From Vesta saturnalis (Eukaryota > Arthropoda > Insecta > Coleoptera > Lampyridae): a stretch of DNA of 64,000 bases. The translations under genes and the position numbers were made by a program. Below the pieces are notes generated by a model. It was not told the origin of the DNA and searched no databases. It worked only from the letters and a program-made list of their open reading frames with translations. Of this stretch, positions 12,201-23,857 are shown one piece after another. Each line of letters starts with the position of its first letter. The first letter of the stretch is position 1. The DNA lies in assembly GCA_036346205.1 (NCBI GenBank), contig JARFJB010000535.1, positions 87,001-151,000 of the forward strand, read 5' to 3'.

Positions 12201-14200
12201 TGACAATGCATCGTCTTTGTTATTGATTTCCTAGAATTGAGATAACAATCTATTTCTAACTGAACAATGAATCGTCTTTGTTATCAGAGGTGTGACCTTA
12301 TAAGCATAAACTTTAAATCGTTGACAATGGTTCACCTTTATTCTTGAAAGAGATGTATTTACAATCTATTTTTATAAATCAACTAGAACAATAGATAGTC
12401 TTTGTTCTTTCATGTGGCCTTGAAAATTGTAAGCATAGACTTGAACAATGCATCGCCTTTGTTATTGATTTCCTAGAATTGAGATAACAATCTATTTTTA
12501 TAACTCAACCTGTACAATGGAATATCTTTGTTCTTTAACCTTGAAAATTGTACATAGACTTTGAACAATGGGCCCCTTTTGATTTCCTGGAATTGAGATG
12601 CGGAATCTATTTTCGACCTGAACATGGGGAAACGGTTGCGAAACAGCTACCTGTTTTGAAACGGACCCCTGTTTTAGGAAACGGCTACCTGTTTTTAGGA
12701 AACGGCTACCTGTTTTTAGGAAACGGCTACCTGTTTTAGGAAACGTCTACCTGTTTTGGGGGCGTGGCTTTGAAACATGCATAGACTTGCTTGAGACCGA
12801 GGGCAATGACTGTGAGGATACAGCTGATGTGTACGATAACCTACAAAACAATAGATCGTCTTTGTTCTCTCATGTGGCCTTGTAAACATAGACTTTGAAG
12901 CGTTGATAATGGATTGCCTTTGTTCTTGAAAGATATGTATTTAGATAACAATCTATTTTTATAGCTCATCCATAACAATAGATCATCTTTGTTCATTTAC
13001 CTTGAAAATTGTAAGCACAGACTTTGAACAATACATTATTCATGATTTCCCAGAATTTTAGAAGCTATGACTCATCCATAACAATAGATCGTCTGTGTTC
13101 TTTCATGTGACCTTGTAAGCATAGACTTTGAACAATGGGGCCCTTTTGATTTCTCAGAATTGAGATGTGGTCGTATAAACGTTGCGAAACAGCTACCTGT
13201 TATGAAACGGACCCTGTTTAAGGAAACGGCTACCTGTTTACAGGAAACGGCTACCTGTTTTTAGGAAACGGCTACCTGTTTAGGAACAGCCACCTGTTTA
13301 GAGCACTTGAGGGGGCGTGGCTTTGAAACATGCACCTCAGGGCTCTTGATTTCCTAGAATTGAGATAACAATCTATTTCTAACTGAACAATGGATCGTCT
13401 TTGTTATCAGAGGTGTGACCTTATAAGCATAAACTTTAAATCGTTGACAATGGATTGCCTTTGTTCTTGAAAGAGATGTATTTAGATAACAATCTATTTT
13501 TATAAATCAACCAGAACAATGAATCGTCTTTATTCATTTACCTTGAAAATTATAAGCACAGACTTTGAACAATACATTATTCATGATTTCTCAGAATTGA
13601 GATAACAATTTATTTTTTATAACTCGACCAGAAGAATGTTCTTTTACCTTGAAAATTGTAAGCATAGACTTTGAACAATGCATCGCCTTCATTCTTGATT
13701 TCCTAGAATTGAGATAACAATTTATTTTTATAACTCGACCAGAAGAATGAATCGCTTTTATTCTTTTACCTTGAAAATTGTAAGCATAGACTTTGAAGCG
13801 TTGATAATACATCGCTTTCATTCTTGATTTCCTAGAATTGAGATAACAATTTATTTTTATAACTCGACCAGAAGATTGAATCGCTTTTGTTCTTTTACCT
13901 TGAAAATTGTAAGCATAGACTTTGAACAATGCATCGTCTTTTTGATTTCCTAGAATTGAGATAACAATCTATTTCTAACGGTACAAGAGATAGTCTTTGT
14001 TCATTCATGTGACCTTGAAAGCATAGACTTTGTACAATGCATCGCCTTTGTTCTTGATTTCCTAGAATGACTCAGCCAAAACAATAGATCGTCTTTTTTC
14101 TCTGACCTTGAAAGCATAGACTTTAAACCCTTTGTTTCTCAGAATAGGGCGTGGCCTCGAAACATGCATAGACTTGCTTGAGGGCAATGACCTTCAGGAC
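9270..14200. repeat. Complex tandem array with a 1.94-kb higher-order repeat
   Basis: The basic unit is about 100-150 bp. It contains 'gaacaatgnatcgtctttgtt', 'ccttgaaaattgtaagcata' and 'ttgatttcctagaattgag', followed by 'ataacaatctatttttata'. Copies are imperfect and occur in variable order. On top of this, 9771-11708 is duplicated in direct orientation as about 11709-13648. Corresponding palindrome clusters are 1943-1948 bp apart, so the offset is constant. Ends of the array resemble 290-600, 5250-5530 and 8600-8870. Open frames here merely follow the repeats. Confidence 0.88.
9971..13301. repeat. Six clusters of the imperfect palindrome AAACGG..CCTGTTT
   Basis: Clusters lie at about 9971-10098, 10681-10815, 11231-11365, 11919-12045, 12625-12757 and 13174-13301. 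Each has five to seven units of roughly 18-22 bp with core AAACGGCTACCTGTTT, separated by TTAGG or TACAGG. The two halves AAAC(A/G)G and C(C/T)GTTT are complementary, so each unit can form a small hairpin or bind a dimer. Related clusters lie in the palindrome arms at 150-245, 2235-2290, 6870-6935 and 8900-8995. The half-sites match the short arrays inside elements A (30407-30520) and B (49424-49542). Confidence 0.8.
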
Positions 14201-14208
14201 AATCAACA

Positions 14209-14373
14209 ATCTAGTAACTTTTCTAGTGACCTTGAAGGACTCGTGCAAGCATGACCTTGAAGAGGATTACACACCTGCGGTCTTCCCCTTAAAATAGGCA
14301 ATGTTACTGACCTTGAAATCTAGTAACTTTTCTGGTGACTTTTTCCTAGATCTGGTGACAAATCTAGTGACAA
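14209..14373. repeat. Element-A-type TIR remnants next to fragment C
   Basis: Two blocks, 14209-14232 and 14317-14373, contain CTAGTAACTTTTCTAGTGAC and related forms. Element A's left TIR carries the reverse complement of the same motif family (GTCACTAGCAAAGTTACTAG at 24402-24421). The remnants also hold several TGACCTTGAA nonamers. They abut the broken DUF8207-like gene of fragment C and not an expected element end, so a deletion has brought a terminus next to internal genes. Confidence 0.55.
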
Positions 14374-14421
14374 AAGTGGATCAGAAGCCCTATAGCTATA
14401 CTACTGACTTCGTAACTCTGA

Positions 14422-14754
14422 TTAGGCGTATATCACAGTTTCCTCTAAAACTTGTGGAACGGCGTCAGGAACAAGAATGCGTGGTGCCTTCCGAGTTCCA
14501 GATGTTTTAGGGGTATGAAGTAAAAAAAACTTCCTTTTCATGTGCTCAGCTTTTTCGACTTCTGATGTAAATGGTTTAGCTTTGACGAGAAAACCATCTT
14601 GTTTAGTAATCAATTGTTTCAATGGTTCTGTTATAGGTTTAAAGTGCGCCTCCATTGCACGCTCTGTAAGTGCAGTATCTTCCTTTAAACTAGCATATTA
14701 TTGTTGCAGACTCTTGCGATCGCGCAAAATCTCTTGTACTATGCGCTCCTCCAT
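14422..14754 (-). pseudogene. DUF8207-like protein, N-terminal part (fragment C)
   Basis: Starts MEERIVQEILRDRKS and has an in-frame TAA after 18 codons, then resumes ...ALTERAMEAHFKPITEPLKQ. The arrangement 'helical N-terminus, then KPLIEPL' matches the genes at 30541 (element A) and 49423 (element B), which also follow the packaging ATPase. Only the N-terminal helical part is present; the conserved core (the YG..YD..TDKW segment) is missing. The distance to the ATPase stop is a few tens of bases, and the palindromic array found at this position in A and B is absent here. Function of the family is unknown. Confidence 0.55.
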
Positions 14755-14756
14755 TA

Positions 14757-15562
14757 CTACTGCATGTTTAGATAACAAGTGCAGTATTTATAATGCAATG
14801 AACAGTCAAATCCCTTACGGAAACGACATGCATTAACATCACTCTCTTTATAAATCACAAGAAAACCAAATTTGTCACGCCAGCAACAGAAACACAAGTC
14901 CTTAAATCTATCAAATGTCATGTATACATTAACGTGATCATCATACACATGCTTAAGATTGGTACTATCTTGTTAAAACAGAACTAGTAGATTCGCATTA
15001 TCCCGTATAAGCTGTTTTGGAATAGAAGAATACGTTTGGCACAGATAGAAACAATCATTGTTTTGGTGTCTGCGAAACTTAAATTAATTAAAATATCATC
15101 TTCAGGGAGGAAAAATTATGCAATATTGGTCAAATTTGATTAAAATATGCGTAAAAATATTTAAAACTATTCTACTTTAACGTCATGGTCACAATTAATG
15201 TATATATAAAAATAATCATTATTGAATTTTCTCGTCGAATCATTAGGATATAACATCACTCTTATCACTATATTCGAAATACCCGGTATTTTTTCAAAGT
15301 GCAAGTAAATTTCGTAGGTACTGGTATTTGGGTTGACATAAAGATTTGCAGTATACACAAACATTTTCAAAACGTAAACCATTTGGATGTTCTCATAAGG
15401 TTTGTTTGTTTTTAAGCAACCTGATGGACCGACGATTATACCTCGTTTACAACCTGCTTTTAGTAGACCAATATGTCTTGAGTAGTGATTGTTGTTAAAA
15501 GTGATGTCATAATTTTTTGTAGGTAATTCAGTATCTTGTGGAATGAAACGGATGTCACCCAT
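14757..15562 (-). pseudogene. Polinton packaging ATPase, broken copy (fragment C)
   Basis: The N-terminal segment at 15562-15400 contains a damaged Walker A loop (GIIVGPSGCLKTN; A and B have GP.NCGKTN). The middle is replaced by unrelated or decayed sequence. The C-terminal segment at about 15085-14757 is clear: NDCFYLCQTYSSIPKQLIRD, a TAA in place of a residue after NLLVLF, HVYDDHV and a RFRKG end. These match element A's ATPase segment by segment. The loop change from GK to LK removes the phosphate-binding Lys position, so the product would be dead even without the stop. Confidence 0.7.
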
Positions 15563-15578
15563 TGTATGGTGCTAATAC

Positions 15579-15582
<4 letters not shown>

Positions 15583-15654
<72 letters not shown>
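15583..15654. repeat. (TA)n microsatellite
   Basis: About 70 bp of uninterrupted TA. It lies directly upstream of the fragment C ATPase, much as a similar TA run lies upstream of the first gene of element B (55335-55400). Confidence 0.95.
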
Positions 15655-15659
<5 letters not shown>

Positions 15660-15690
15660 TTTATATGGGCATAATGTATTACTGAGCACC

Positions 15691-17360
15691 TACACTGTAA
15701 ATTTGGAACTCCGTGCATCGATGACAAATACGATAGTAGAATGAGCCCAGAATCATCCCCCCCCCCCGAAATTTTTTAATTATAATCCCTGAAAAATACA
15801 CCGCCACTGGTTGGTTTTTCCCGGTTAACAAACTTGACCTAGATTTTATGGCAAAGAATTTACGTACAGGGTCAGGCTGGGGGTGTGATTGGAGTGATGT
15901 TGCACGCTCCTGGTTTCTGATTGATCCGTTTCACTTTTTTATTTACGACCACCTAAAGAATTCCCCACCACTAGTTGGATTTTGTTCATTAGCAAACTTC
16001 CCCTAGATTTTATGGCAAAGAATCTTTGTACAGCCTCAGGTTGTGATTGGAGGGCAGTGGCCCGCTCCTGGTTTCTGATTGGGCCTTTTTGGCGTCAGAT
16101 AAATCCCAATCAAATACATAAACAGAATTTTAGATACAACCCAATTTTAAGTCCTACAATAAGTAATATAGAAATAAATTCAAGATAAAGTACTCAATGG
16201 TTTTCCCCAATGATTAATATAAAGTAATTATTTTCTAGATTTACCCAGTTATGTAACCGTAGTAACATTCTTTCACTATTCAAAGACCTCTGACGTACTT
16301 GGAAGAACCCCGTAATTAGCTAATTACTTGAAAGATCTTGAAATTACGTGAGAGACAGACAAGTCGACATTTCCTTCCAAATTTGATGAACAATGTGCAC
16401 GTTTAGGGTGCTGATTTGAATTCAGTTTCTGTCAACCTTACTCGATTGAACACAAAAACATTGTGCTAGACTAGGATAATGATTTGAAAACAGTTTCTGT
16501 CAACTTTATTCGATTAAATACAAAAACAAGAAAAGATGTAAGTTTAGGGTGTTGACATGAAAGTTAAAGTTAATCGTATTAAAGTAAAAACAAAACAAGA
16601 TGCAAGTCTAGGTGTATTTAAAGCCAGTTTCTGCTAACCTTATTGACGTATACAGCTGAATCTGCCTCTTAGTTCTCTATTCGAATACAGCATAACATAC
16701 AGGATGTTGTTTTTAAAAACAGAAATTTTACAATTAGCCGCAGTTGACAACACTGTGACGCTATTTATGTATAAAATTGGCTTCTATGAAAGTTGAATTT
16801 ACACAAACACAGGCATAGACAGCCACAGGTGTAAACACAGACACAGCCACAAGCGTAACCACGGACACAGGCACAAAGACAGATGTGTTTGCGTGTGCGT
16901 GTTTGGATGTTTTCGTATTTGCGTGTTTGTGTGTTTGCGCCTGTGACTTTGATTTTGTCTGTGACTGTCTCTTGTTCTTTGTAAAACCAACTTTCATAGG
17001 AGGCAATTTAGAATGCATGAATAGCGTTACAGTGTTGTCATCCGCAGCTAATTGTAAAATTGCTGTTTTTAGATAAAACATTATGTATATTATGCTGTAT
17101 TCAGATAACGAATTAAGTGGCAGATTCAGCTATATACGACAATAAGGTCGTGTCACAGCCATCCGATCACTGTCCCAGCCTGAGTCTGTACAAAAATTCT
17201 TTGTCATTAAATCTAGGTCAAGTAGGTTAATGCGGAAAATCCAACCAGTGGCGTTGCATTTTTTAGGGGTCATAATTTAAAAATAAAGGGGGTGTGATGC
17301 TGGGCTGATTCTACTATCGTGTTTGTCATCGATTCACAGAATTCCAAATTTGCAGTGTAC
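15691..17360. mobile_element. Fold-back DNA transposon, 1.67 kb
   Basis: Long terminal inverted repeats: 15691-15905 pairs with 17150-17360, both ending in TACACTG..AAATTTGGAA. A second, direct copy of part of the TIR ('agattttatggcaaagaat') follows at 15964-16090. An inner inverted pair, 16640-16870 with 16880-17130, closes on a CA-rich/GT-rich minisatellite hairpin. There is no transposase ORF, so it is non-autonomous. I did not find a convincing target duplication. Confidence 0.75.
16395..16640. repeat. Three-copy tandem repeat of about 80-90 bp
   Basis: Units share 'cagtttctgtcaacctta' (with variants), 'ttcgattaaatacaaaaaca' and 'tttagggtg'. They lie inside the fold-back element, asymmetrically on its left side only. 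Confidence 0.7.
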
Positions 17361-20300
17361 GATTCGGGGAAGTCAACAGATTTTTCCTTGGGATTGAAAT
17401 ATAAACATGTGGTGTCGAGTTATTTAAAAGATCTACAGAGCTTTGTTTTAGAATCGTCAGAAAATATGATCAATCATTGTTTAAATTGAGGTTTAGAAAG
17501 CGACGAAAATAGAAAACATTACGTTGGGTTCAGTGTTCTCCTTATGTCAGATTGTTGCATGACAAGTGTTTGATAGATATTCCTCATGATGATTTTAATA
17601 AATTAGTAAACGATTCATTTACATTCAAATGTTTTTTATGCCAAAATGAAGTGTATTAGGCGACGAGTTATTGGTAGCCGAAAGACTGCTTAAGCTCAAA
17701 ATTTCTAATGACTGTAATTCTTTACTCCTCTAAGGTAGGTGACTTCTTTATATTTATAGTTCATTATAAGACAAGCTATTGGTAGCCGTGTTACGTGTTT
17801 AAACGGGGAGCTGGAAGAAAAAGGAAGAAGGAAAGGGTTCTCTGCTCATTCACAGATAGTGAACACACCGAACTAGCTCAAATATGTCGGATTAGGGCGG
17901 GGTGAGAGAAGAAAGGATGTTGGTTATGCCGGCGCCAAGAGCCGCTCCCCTATATAGAGAAAACTTCACCGCTGTCCCGACTCTTGGACAGTGGTGCAGA
18001 AAGGAATGAGCAAGGAGATTTTAGGAAAAGGGAAGGACACCAGGAAATAGAAATAACAACACTGCTGTAGTGCGAAAGAAACAAATGTATATTTTATTTT
18101 TAATAATTTAGACTAAATAGTTGAAGGTGTGGATCTAATTAATCCACAACAAAACAATATATTTAGATACCCCAAATGTACAAAAAAAAAGAAATAGTAG
18201 TAATTAAATACCGTTCGCAAGCCAGAATAGTTTTTCTCTATTTTACAAAAAAACCAAACTTAAACATTTCCCCTTTTCAAGGGAAGGCCTTCCGTTGTAT
18301 TCCTAAAAGAGAAAAGTATATCGACGCCTATACAAAGCGTAACTTATTACTAAATAATAACCAAAACAACTTGCGATGGTTTACACTAGAACGGATAATA
18401 CGAAACTTTTATAGCTCAGCAAGCATTTTTTTCTTAAACAATAATGAACCAAATATATGTGAAAATTTAATAATTGCATACATTTCAAGAAGAAAAAAAA
18501 ATTAATGTCTACACCAAACGTAATGAAAACATATGTTTATCTAACGGTTCGTTTGGTTACTGTGTAATTACTTGTGCGCATCCCAATTACAGTGATATTG
18601 CACACAACACCCAAAAATGGCAGCCAAAACAGATACAATTAAATGTTATTATTATAATTACAAACAAAATGAGGGAAGGAAAGTAATGGTAAAAGATCAG
18701 ATAAGGAAGGTTACGTGGTTGTGAAGTGAAGGATAACTTATTGATACAGCAACAAGGATATAGTGATAACAAATATTATTTTAACTGACTAATTGATTAC
18801 GTTATTTTTAGCAGGTGTACTTTATCATTATTCAATTAAAGTTCATGTAACCATAGAGAAAACAAAAGAAAAAGGAACGATCTAACCTTTCTACAAGCAG
18901 ATAGTCATTACGTTCAGTCGATGCTCTCGGATCACGAACATAGGCAGAAGTTGTCACGATCCTGTCTGATTTTAGTTACGACTCAGAAGGTATACCAGAA
19001 TAGTACTTGTATGTAGATAATATGGAGATAATAGTTGAAGTTAAATCGTTGAAGCCAAAAGAAGAAGGTAATTCGTGCAAGCTAAAAGGAGCAGGTAATT
19101 AACACTATGTAGGTAAATAATCTTTATTCGTTACCCCTTAGATGTAACGGGCCAAATGAAAGTCTGTCGAAGTGCTTTCCTTGCTTTATGGAAGCATCAG
19201 TAATTCATGTCTTGATTAAAACGTCTTCAAACGCTAAGAAAGAAAGTCAGTTATTACTAACAAAATCAGGGAAATTCACTGGTAACTTACTCGATCTTGC
19301 CGAAGAAAATTTTTCTAAAACCGCATGTACGCGATCAACAAAACTTGTAAATAATGATTAGAAAAAGCACCAATTGTTTTATTGCAAATCATGGTTTTTG
19401 AAGATATATCCGATTATTTATATCGTATTATATTATAAGGAATTTTTCCAAGAAGGCATCAAAAATTTTCAGCTTGGCAAAATGGACGCCACAGGAAAGA
19501 AAGAATACGTAATTTTTATGTTAAAGTTGTATTAAACACAATACATTGTTATCACCCTTTTTATCTAAATAGAACCAGAAATTCTAAATTGTGATTTCTC
19601 CACTAACGCCATCTAGAGAGGACCTCTAAAAGCTTGTAATATAATTTCCCTTAATTACCTATATTTTAGGATACCTCACTAGAGGGAGTAACAATGCAAA
19701 TTATAAATGAAATATATAAATGTGAATTTATAGCATTTGAATAACCAAAGGTATGAAAATTTATATTAGACTGATAATAAAATTATTTGAAAATATGTGG
19801 TTCAAGTTATGAACAGAAACAACGTAAGCATTCTTAGAAAGAAAGTTTGAGTAAACATGTACAACTTGTACAGAAATTTATAGAAAAGTACCAAGTAACT
19901 TAAGTATCCAAAACACAAATTATTTCGTTACAGCCGATAGACTGATTAAGCCCTAATATAATGAATTATATGCCTAACCTTTCCAATATAAACTTGTGAA
20001 CTAGTAGATACTATACCAATTTTCGCGAGTCAGAGCAGTTGCGTTATAACTGACTTTGTTTGATTACCACCTTTAGAACCGACCTATTACGCACGAGAGG
20101 ATGCAGATAGAACTGATTGGCAATTGTGTCCCATATCATTAAGCATTTTTGACATTAAACATAACATAAATTTTATTATTGTGATAAAATAAACATAACT
20201 CCCGAAGGTGAGATTTGACAGTTGTTACTGTTATTTTTCACAATCTCACAACATCGACGTCCTCTGTCAGTATTAATATTAGTGAATCAGCTGCTCTGAC

Positions 20301-20515
20301 TCATAAAAATTACATTAGTAATAATAATTGTGAAACACTTTCCTTTTACCACTTTCATTATCACTACACATAATAATACTTCTACAAGATATGGGTATAT
20401 GCTACAGGTAAAATCCCCCATACAAAACATTGGAGTAACGGCCTCTAAACATGATACCCCCTGTACGATAAACAAAATTAATTAAAATTAATCACAACGT
20501 ATGCACTAACAATAT
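17361..20515. other. Intergenic, no gene recognised
   Basis: AT-rich sequence without a supported gene. A GC-richer patch at 17790-18010 contains no convincing ORF. The open frame at 18176-18505 is low-complexity (Asn/Lys-rich, following the AT content) and I do not call it. Short phrases such as 'attggtagccg' recur at about 17670 and 17780. Confidence 0.5.
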
Positions 20516-20516
20516 A

Positions 20517-21860
20517 CAAATTTCTCAAAATTTAGGGCACCTTTAAAAAAACGGAAAAGTGCACGCAATAGTACAGCGTTCTAAGTTAATGACTGTCTAT
20601 AGGTTTCGCTGAAGTGTTTCCTTTATTTTTCAGAAAACGATTTTGAAAATTCGCTTTTTCACCTATATACGTATGCATATGGTAAAAGTAAATACAAAAT
20701 TTGGGGCACTTAAAAAAACCGAAAAGTGGACGTGATAGTAGTAGGATGTAAGTTAATGACTGTCTATAGGCTTCGCTACCGTGTTTCGGTTTTTTTGAAT
20801 TTGAAAATTCGCTTTTCTACCATGTACGTATGCATATGGTAAACGTAAATACAAATTTCTCAAAATTTAGGGCACATTTTAAAAAACCGAAAAGTGCACA
20901 TGATAGTAGAGGGATGTAAGTTAATGATTGTCTTTCAACTTCGCTGCCGTCTTTACTTTTTTTTTTTCAAAATACGAATTTGAAAATTTGCTTTTTTACG
21001 TATATACGTATGCACATGGTAAAAGTAAATGCAAATTTCTCAAAATTTAGGGCACTTTTAAACAAACGGAAAAGTGCACGTGATACTAGAGGCATGTAAG
21101 TAATTGACTGTGTATAAACTTCGCTGCTGTGTTCTCTTTTTGTTTCAAAAAACCAATTTAAAGCATCCTTTTTTTAACCTACGTACGTGCGCATATGGTA
21201 AAAGTGAATGAAAATTTCTCAAAATTTAGGGAGCTTTTTAAAAAAACGGAAAAGTGCACGTAATAGTAGAGGGATATATGTTGGTGACTGTCTACAAGCT
21301 TCGCTGCCCTGTTTCCTTTTTTTTTTTTTCAGAAAACGAATTTCAATATTCGCTTTTTTACCTATGTACGTATGAACATGGTAAACATAAATGCGGATTT
21401 CTTAAAATTTAGGGTACTTTTGAAAAACGTAATAGTGAAGCGTTCTAAGTTAATCACTGTCTGTAAGCTTCGCTGTCGTGTTTCCTTTTTGTTTTCAAAA
21501 AACGAATTTGAAAATTCGGTTTTTTACCAATATACGTATGTATACGGTAAAAGTAAAAGCAAATTTCTCAAAATTTAGGCCACTTAAAAAAATGGAAAAT
21601 TACACGTGATAGTAGAGGGATGTAAGTTAATGAATTTCTACAAGCTCTGCTGCCGTTTCCTTTTTTTTTCAAGAAGCGAATTTGAAAATTCGCTTTTTTA
21701 CCTGTATACGTATGCATGGGGTAAATGTGAATACAAATTTCTCAATATTTAGGGCACTTTTGAAAAAACCGAAAAGTGCACGTGATAGTAGAGGGATGTA
21801 AGTTAATGCTTCGCTGCTGTGTTTCCTTTTTCTTTCATTTGCATAGGGTTCGCTTTTTTA
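20517..21860. repeat. Satellite-like array, about 8 units of roughly 175 bp
   Basis: The phrase 'aaatttctcaaaatttaggg' and variants recurs at about 20520, 20690, 20858, 21038, 21215, 21395, 21563 and 21738. Each unit continues with 'gaaaagtgcacgtgatagta', a 'gttaatgactgtctataggc' phrase, a T-rich tract, 'gaatttgaaaattcg' and 'tatacgtatgcatatggta'. The last unit is truncated at about 21860. Confidence 0.9.
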
Positions 21861-22366
21861 TGTATAATAAAAACAACATTCCATTGTAATATATAATAAA
21901 CAAGTACTCAGTGTAATAACGTCAATAGTGTAACTAATGTGATCACACACCTTTACAAACAATTGACAAATATTGCATTTTTTCCCAAAATACAAAAATG
22001 TGTCACACACTTGACTTTCAGCGTAACTAGATTTTCTTGATCATATTGAATCTTTTAATTGTGCTATTATTTCGATAGGTAGAGGTATGTTTATAAGCTA
22101 GGTTAATCGACCATTTTGCATTTTAAGTGTGAATTATTCTTAGAATTTGTAAAGGTCATTTGTCCTAGAAAAACAATTTTAGGTTAATTATATACGAATA
22201 AAATTAGACGTCAATAAAATATGGCATTTTAAACTTCACCTGACAACGGTAAAGTTTACATTTTCACCGGCGGCTGCAAAAGTCTTTTGCATCCTTTCAC
22301 AGCCGATGCAAAAGTAATGAAAATTAGTAACTCAAACACCCAATTTGGAAAACAACGAAAACGAAT

Positions 22367-23482
22367 TTATTGTTTAGAGTTATAAAGATTAAAAGTACAA
22401 TGATTAAAACTAACATTTTCTCCAAAATAAAATCCGCCAGAGGTAACAGTGAAGGTCTCGCTGCGTTCTAAGGAAATGGTCTTTAATTCTTCCTCTTCTA
22501 CATGAATTTCTGTATTCGTAGCGCTTCCACTAGGTGCAAAAATTTGCAAGGCTGCCTCTTTTTTTGTTGCTAGAGAGTCTTCAATATAACGCTCAGCTAC
22601 AGTGCTGGATTTCCAGCCACCATGCGCTTCAAGCGTATTAAATCTGTGCCGCCGTCCACCAACAGTGTAGCTGAGGTTCTTCTTAGACAATGCCCTGTGT
22701 ATTCTGTATAGTTCGCTAATTTTAAGAAAAAAGCTCCCTTGGAACACTACTTATTTTATGGATTCTCATTATCACTCTTGAGCATTTTCCATTTCCATAT
22801 TTCAAAAAAAAAATCGTCGATCATTCATATCTCGACGGCGCAAAGCAACATATTTGTTACATGCATTTAGGAAAGATTCCCCTACAACTGTAAACGAATT
22901 AATTTTTTTTGTTTTGCTATCTGGAATTTTAATATGTAGCAGAGTTTTCAGGTTCTCAATGTCGTCTACCTTCATCTTCACCAATTCATCGCAACGACAT
23001 GCCCCTAAGCTAATGTCTGAAACAATCTAAAACAAATACAAAATATAAAGACATGTTTTCATCCTATTTCTAAAACTTACCTTCATTGCCGACGCTTCCG
23101 ATAAATATTTATTAAATTGGTGTTTTGTAAATACTTTGGCCTGCTTTGGGGTGTATCCTTCATTCTGCTTTTTTAGATATGCACGAAGCTTCAAGTATTT
23201 GCTTATATCTACCCCACGTCGAATGCTCAATAATGATTTTATCATCGAATATTGGGACCACATTGTCGAGCTTTTCATTTTCATTTTTGTTGCTAATTCG
23301 GCAAAATAAGCTAACATTACGGTTTCAGAGTAGATTTTAATATTTCCTTCATCGCACCATTTTATAAATTGCTGAAAAGCGCGCTCATAGATTTTGCTCG
23401 ATCTTGTAGGTAATAGATCATTTATTTCTGTATTAGCCGCTTCAGTAATTTCTGACGGCGTGTAGTTCACCAAATCCATCAT
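22367..23482 (-). pseudogene. Crypton-like tyrosine recombinase, spliced, frameshifted
   Basis: Exon 1 (23482-23081) starts at an ATG followed by MDLVNYTPSEI and encodes a SAM-like core-binding domain (YERAFQQFIKWCDEGNIKIY). A consensus 54-bp intron (23080-23027, GTAAGT...TTTTAG) follows. The catalytic part then has the first Arg in GACRCDELVKM, a Lys segment KTKKINSFTV, the H-x-x-R box in GHCLRRTSATLLVD, and the late HGGWKSSTVAERYIEDS with the Tyr nucleophile. These last parts lie in three frames. One shift is at a poly-A/T run near 22802. Another is a one-base loss near 22625, between the LIRLKR segment and HGG. The C-terminal tail to 22367 is open. It resembles the phage-integrase-like proteins of Crypton/DIRS relatives common in arthropods. 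The palindromic TGCAAAAGTCTTTTGCA at about 22276 lies downstream. Confidence 0.8.
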
Positions 23483-23716
23483 ACTCCTAACGATGTAATA
23501 TTTTAATTTACACAAATAGGAACAAAAGGTTTAATAAAATAGTTGTAATAACACGGAGAATCTTCACAATTTTCAACTTGTTTAATGTATTGTTTTCAAC
23601 GAAACCTAGCAACGTCTACTGCTGCTTGCCAGAGTACGCTAAGTATCTCTCATTTTCACAACCTCATTATTTTTCCTTATTTCACATTTAAGTGTAAAAA
23701 ACGTCTGAAGAAAAAA

Positions 23717-23857
23717 TAGTATATTTTATGCGGAGCAAAGTGACTTTTTGTGGCTTATCTGCATTTGCCGGACTCACCACGTTCGACTGTCAAGCCTACA
23801 GATTCGCCACAAAAAGTGTCACTTCAGCTCCTTATAAAATAATATACTATTACCTAC
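23717..23857. repeat. Short fold-back (MITE-like) hairpin
   Basis: The left half contains 'agtatattttatgcggagc' and 'agtgactttttgtggc'. The right half returns their complement, 'gccacaaaaagtgtcact' and 'ataaaataatatact'. The loop is about 50 bp and the total about 140 bp, without coding potential. Confidence 0.7.

Noticed and set aside
9971..13301. CRISPR-like pattern of short palindromic repeats
   Set aside because: Spacers are 2-6 bp and not unique 25-40 bp sequences, there are no cas genes, and the context is eukaryotic.
15562..15744. 60-codon ORF rich in Tyr and Ile
   Set aside because: It is a translation of the (TA)n microsatellite.
16761..17081. Thr/Lys/His-rich and Cys/Val-rich ORFs on both strands
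   Set aside because: They are translations of the CA/GT minisatellite in the fold-back element, with no family similarity.
18176..18505. 109-codon ORF rich in Asn and Lys
   Set aside because: Low-complexity composition expected from AT-rich DNA; no recognisable motif, duplicate or context.
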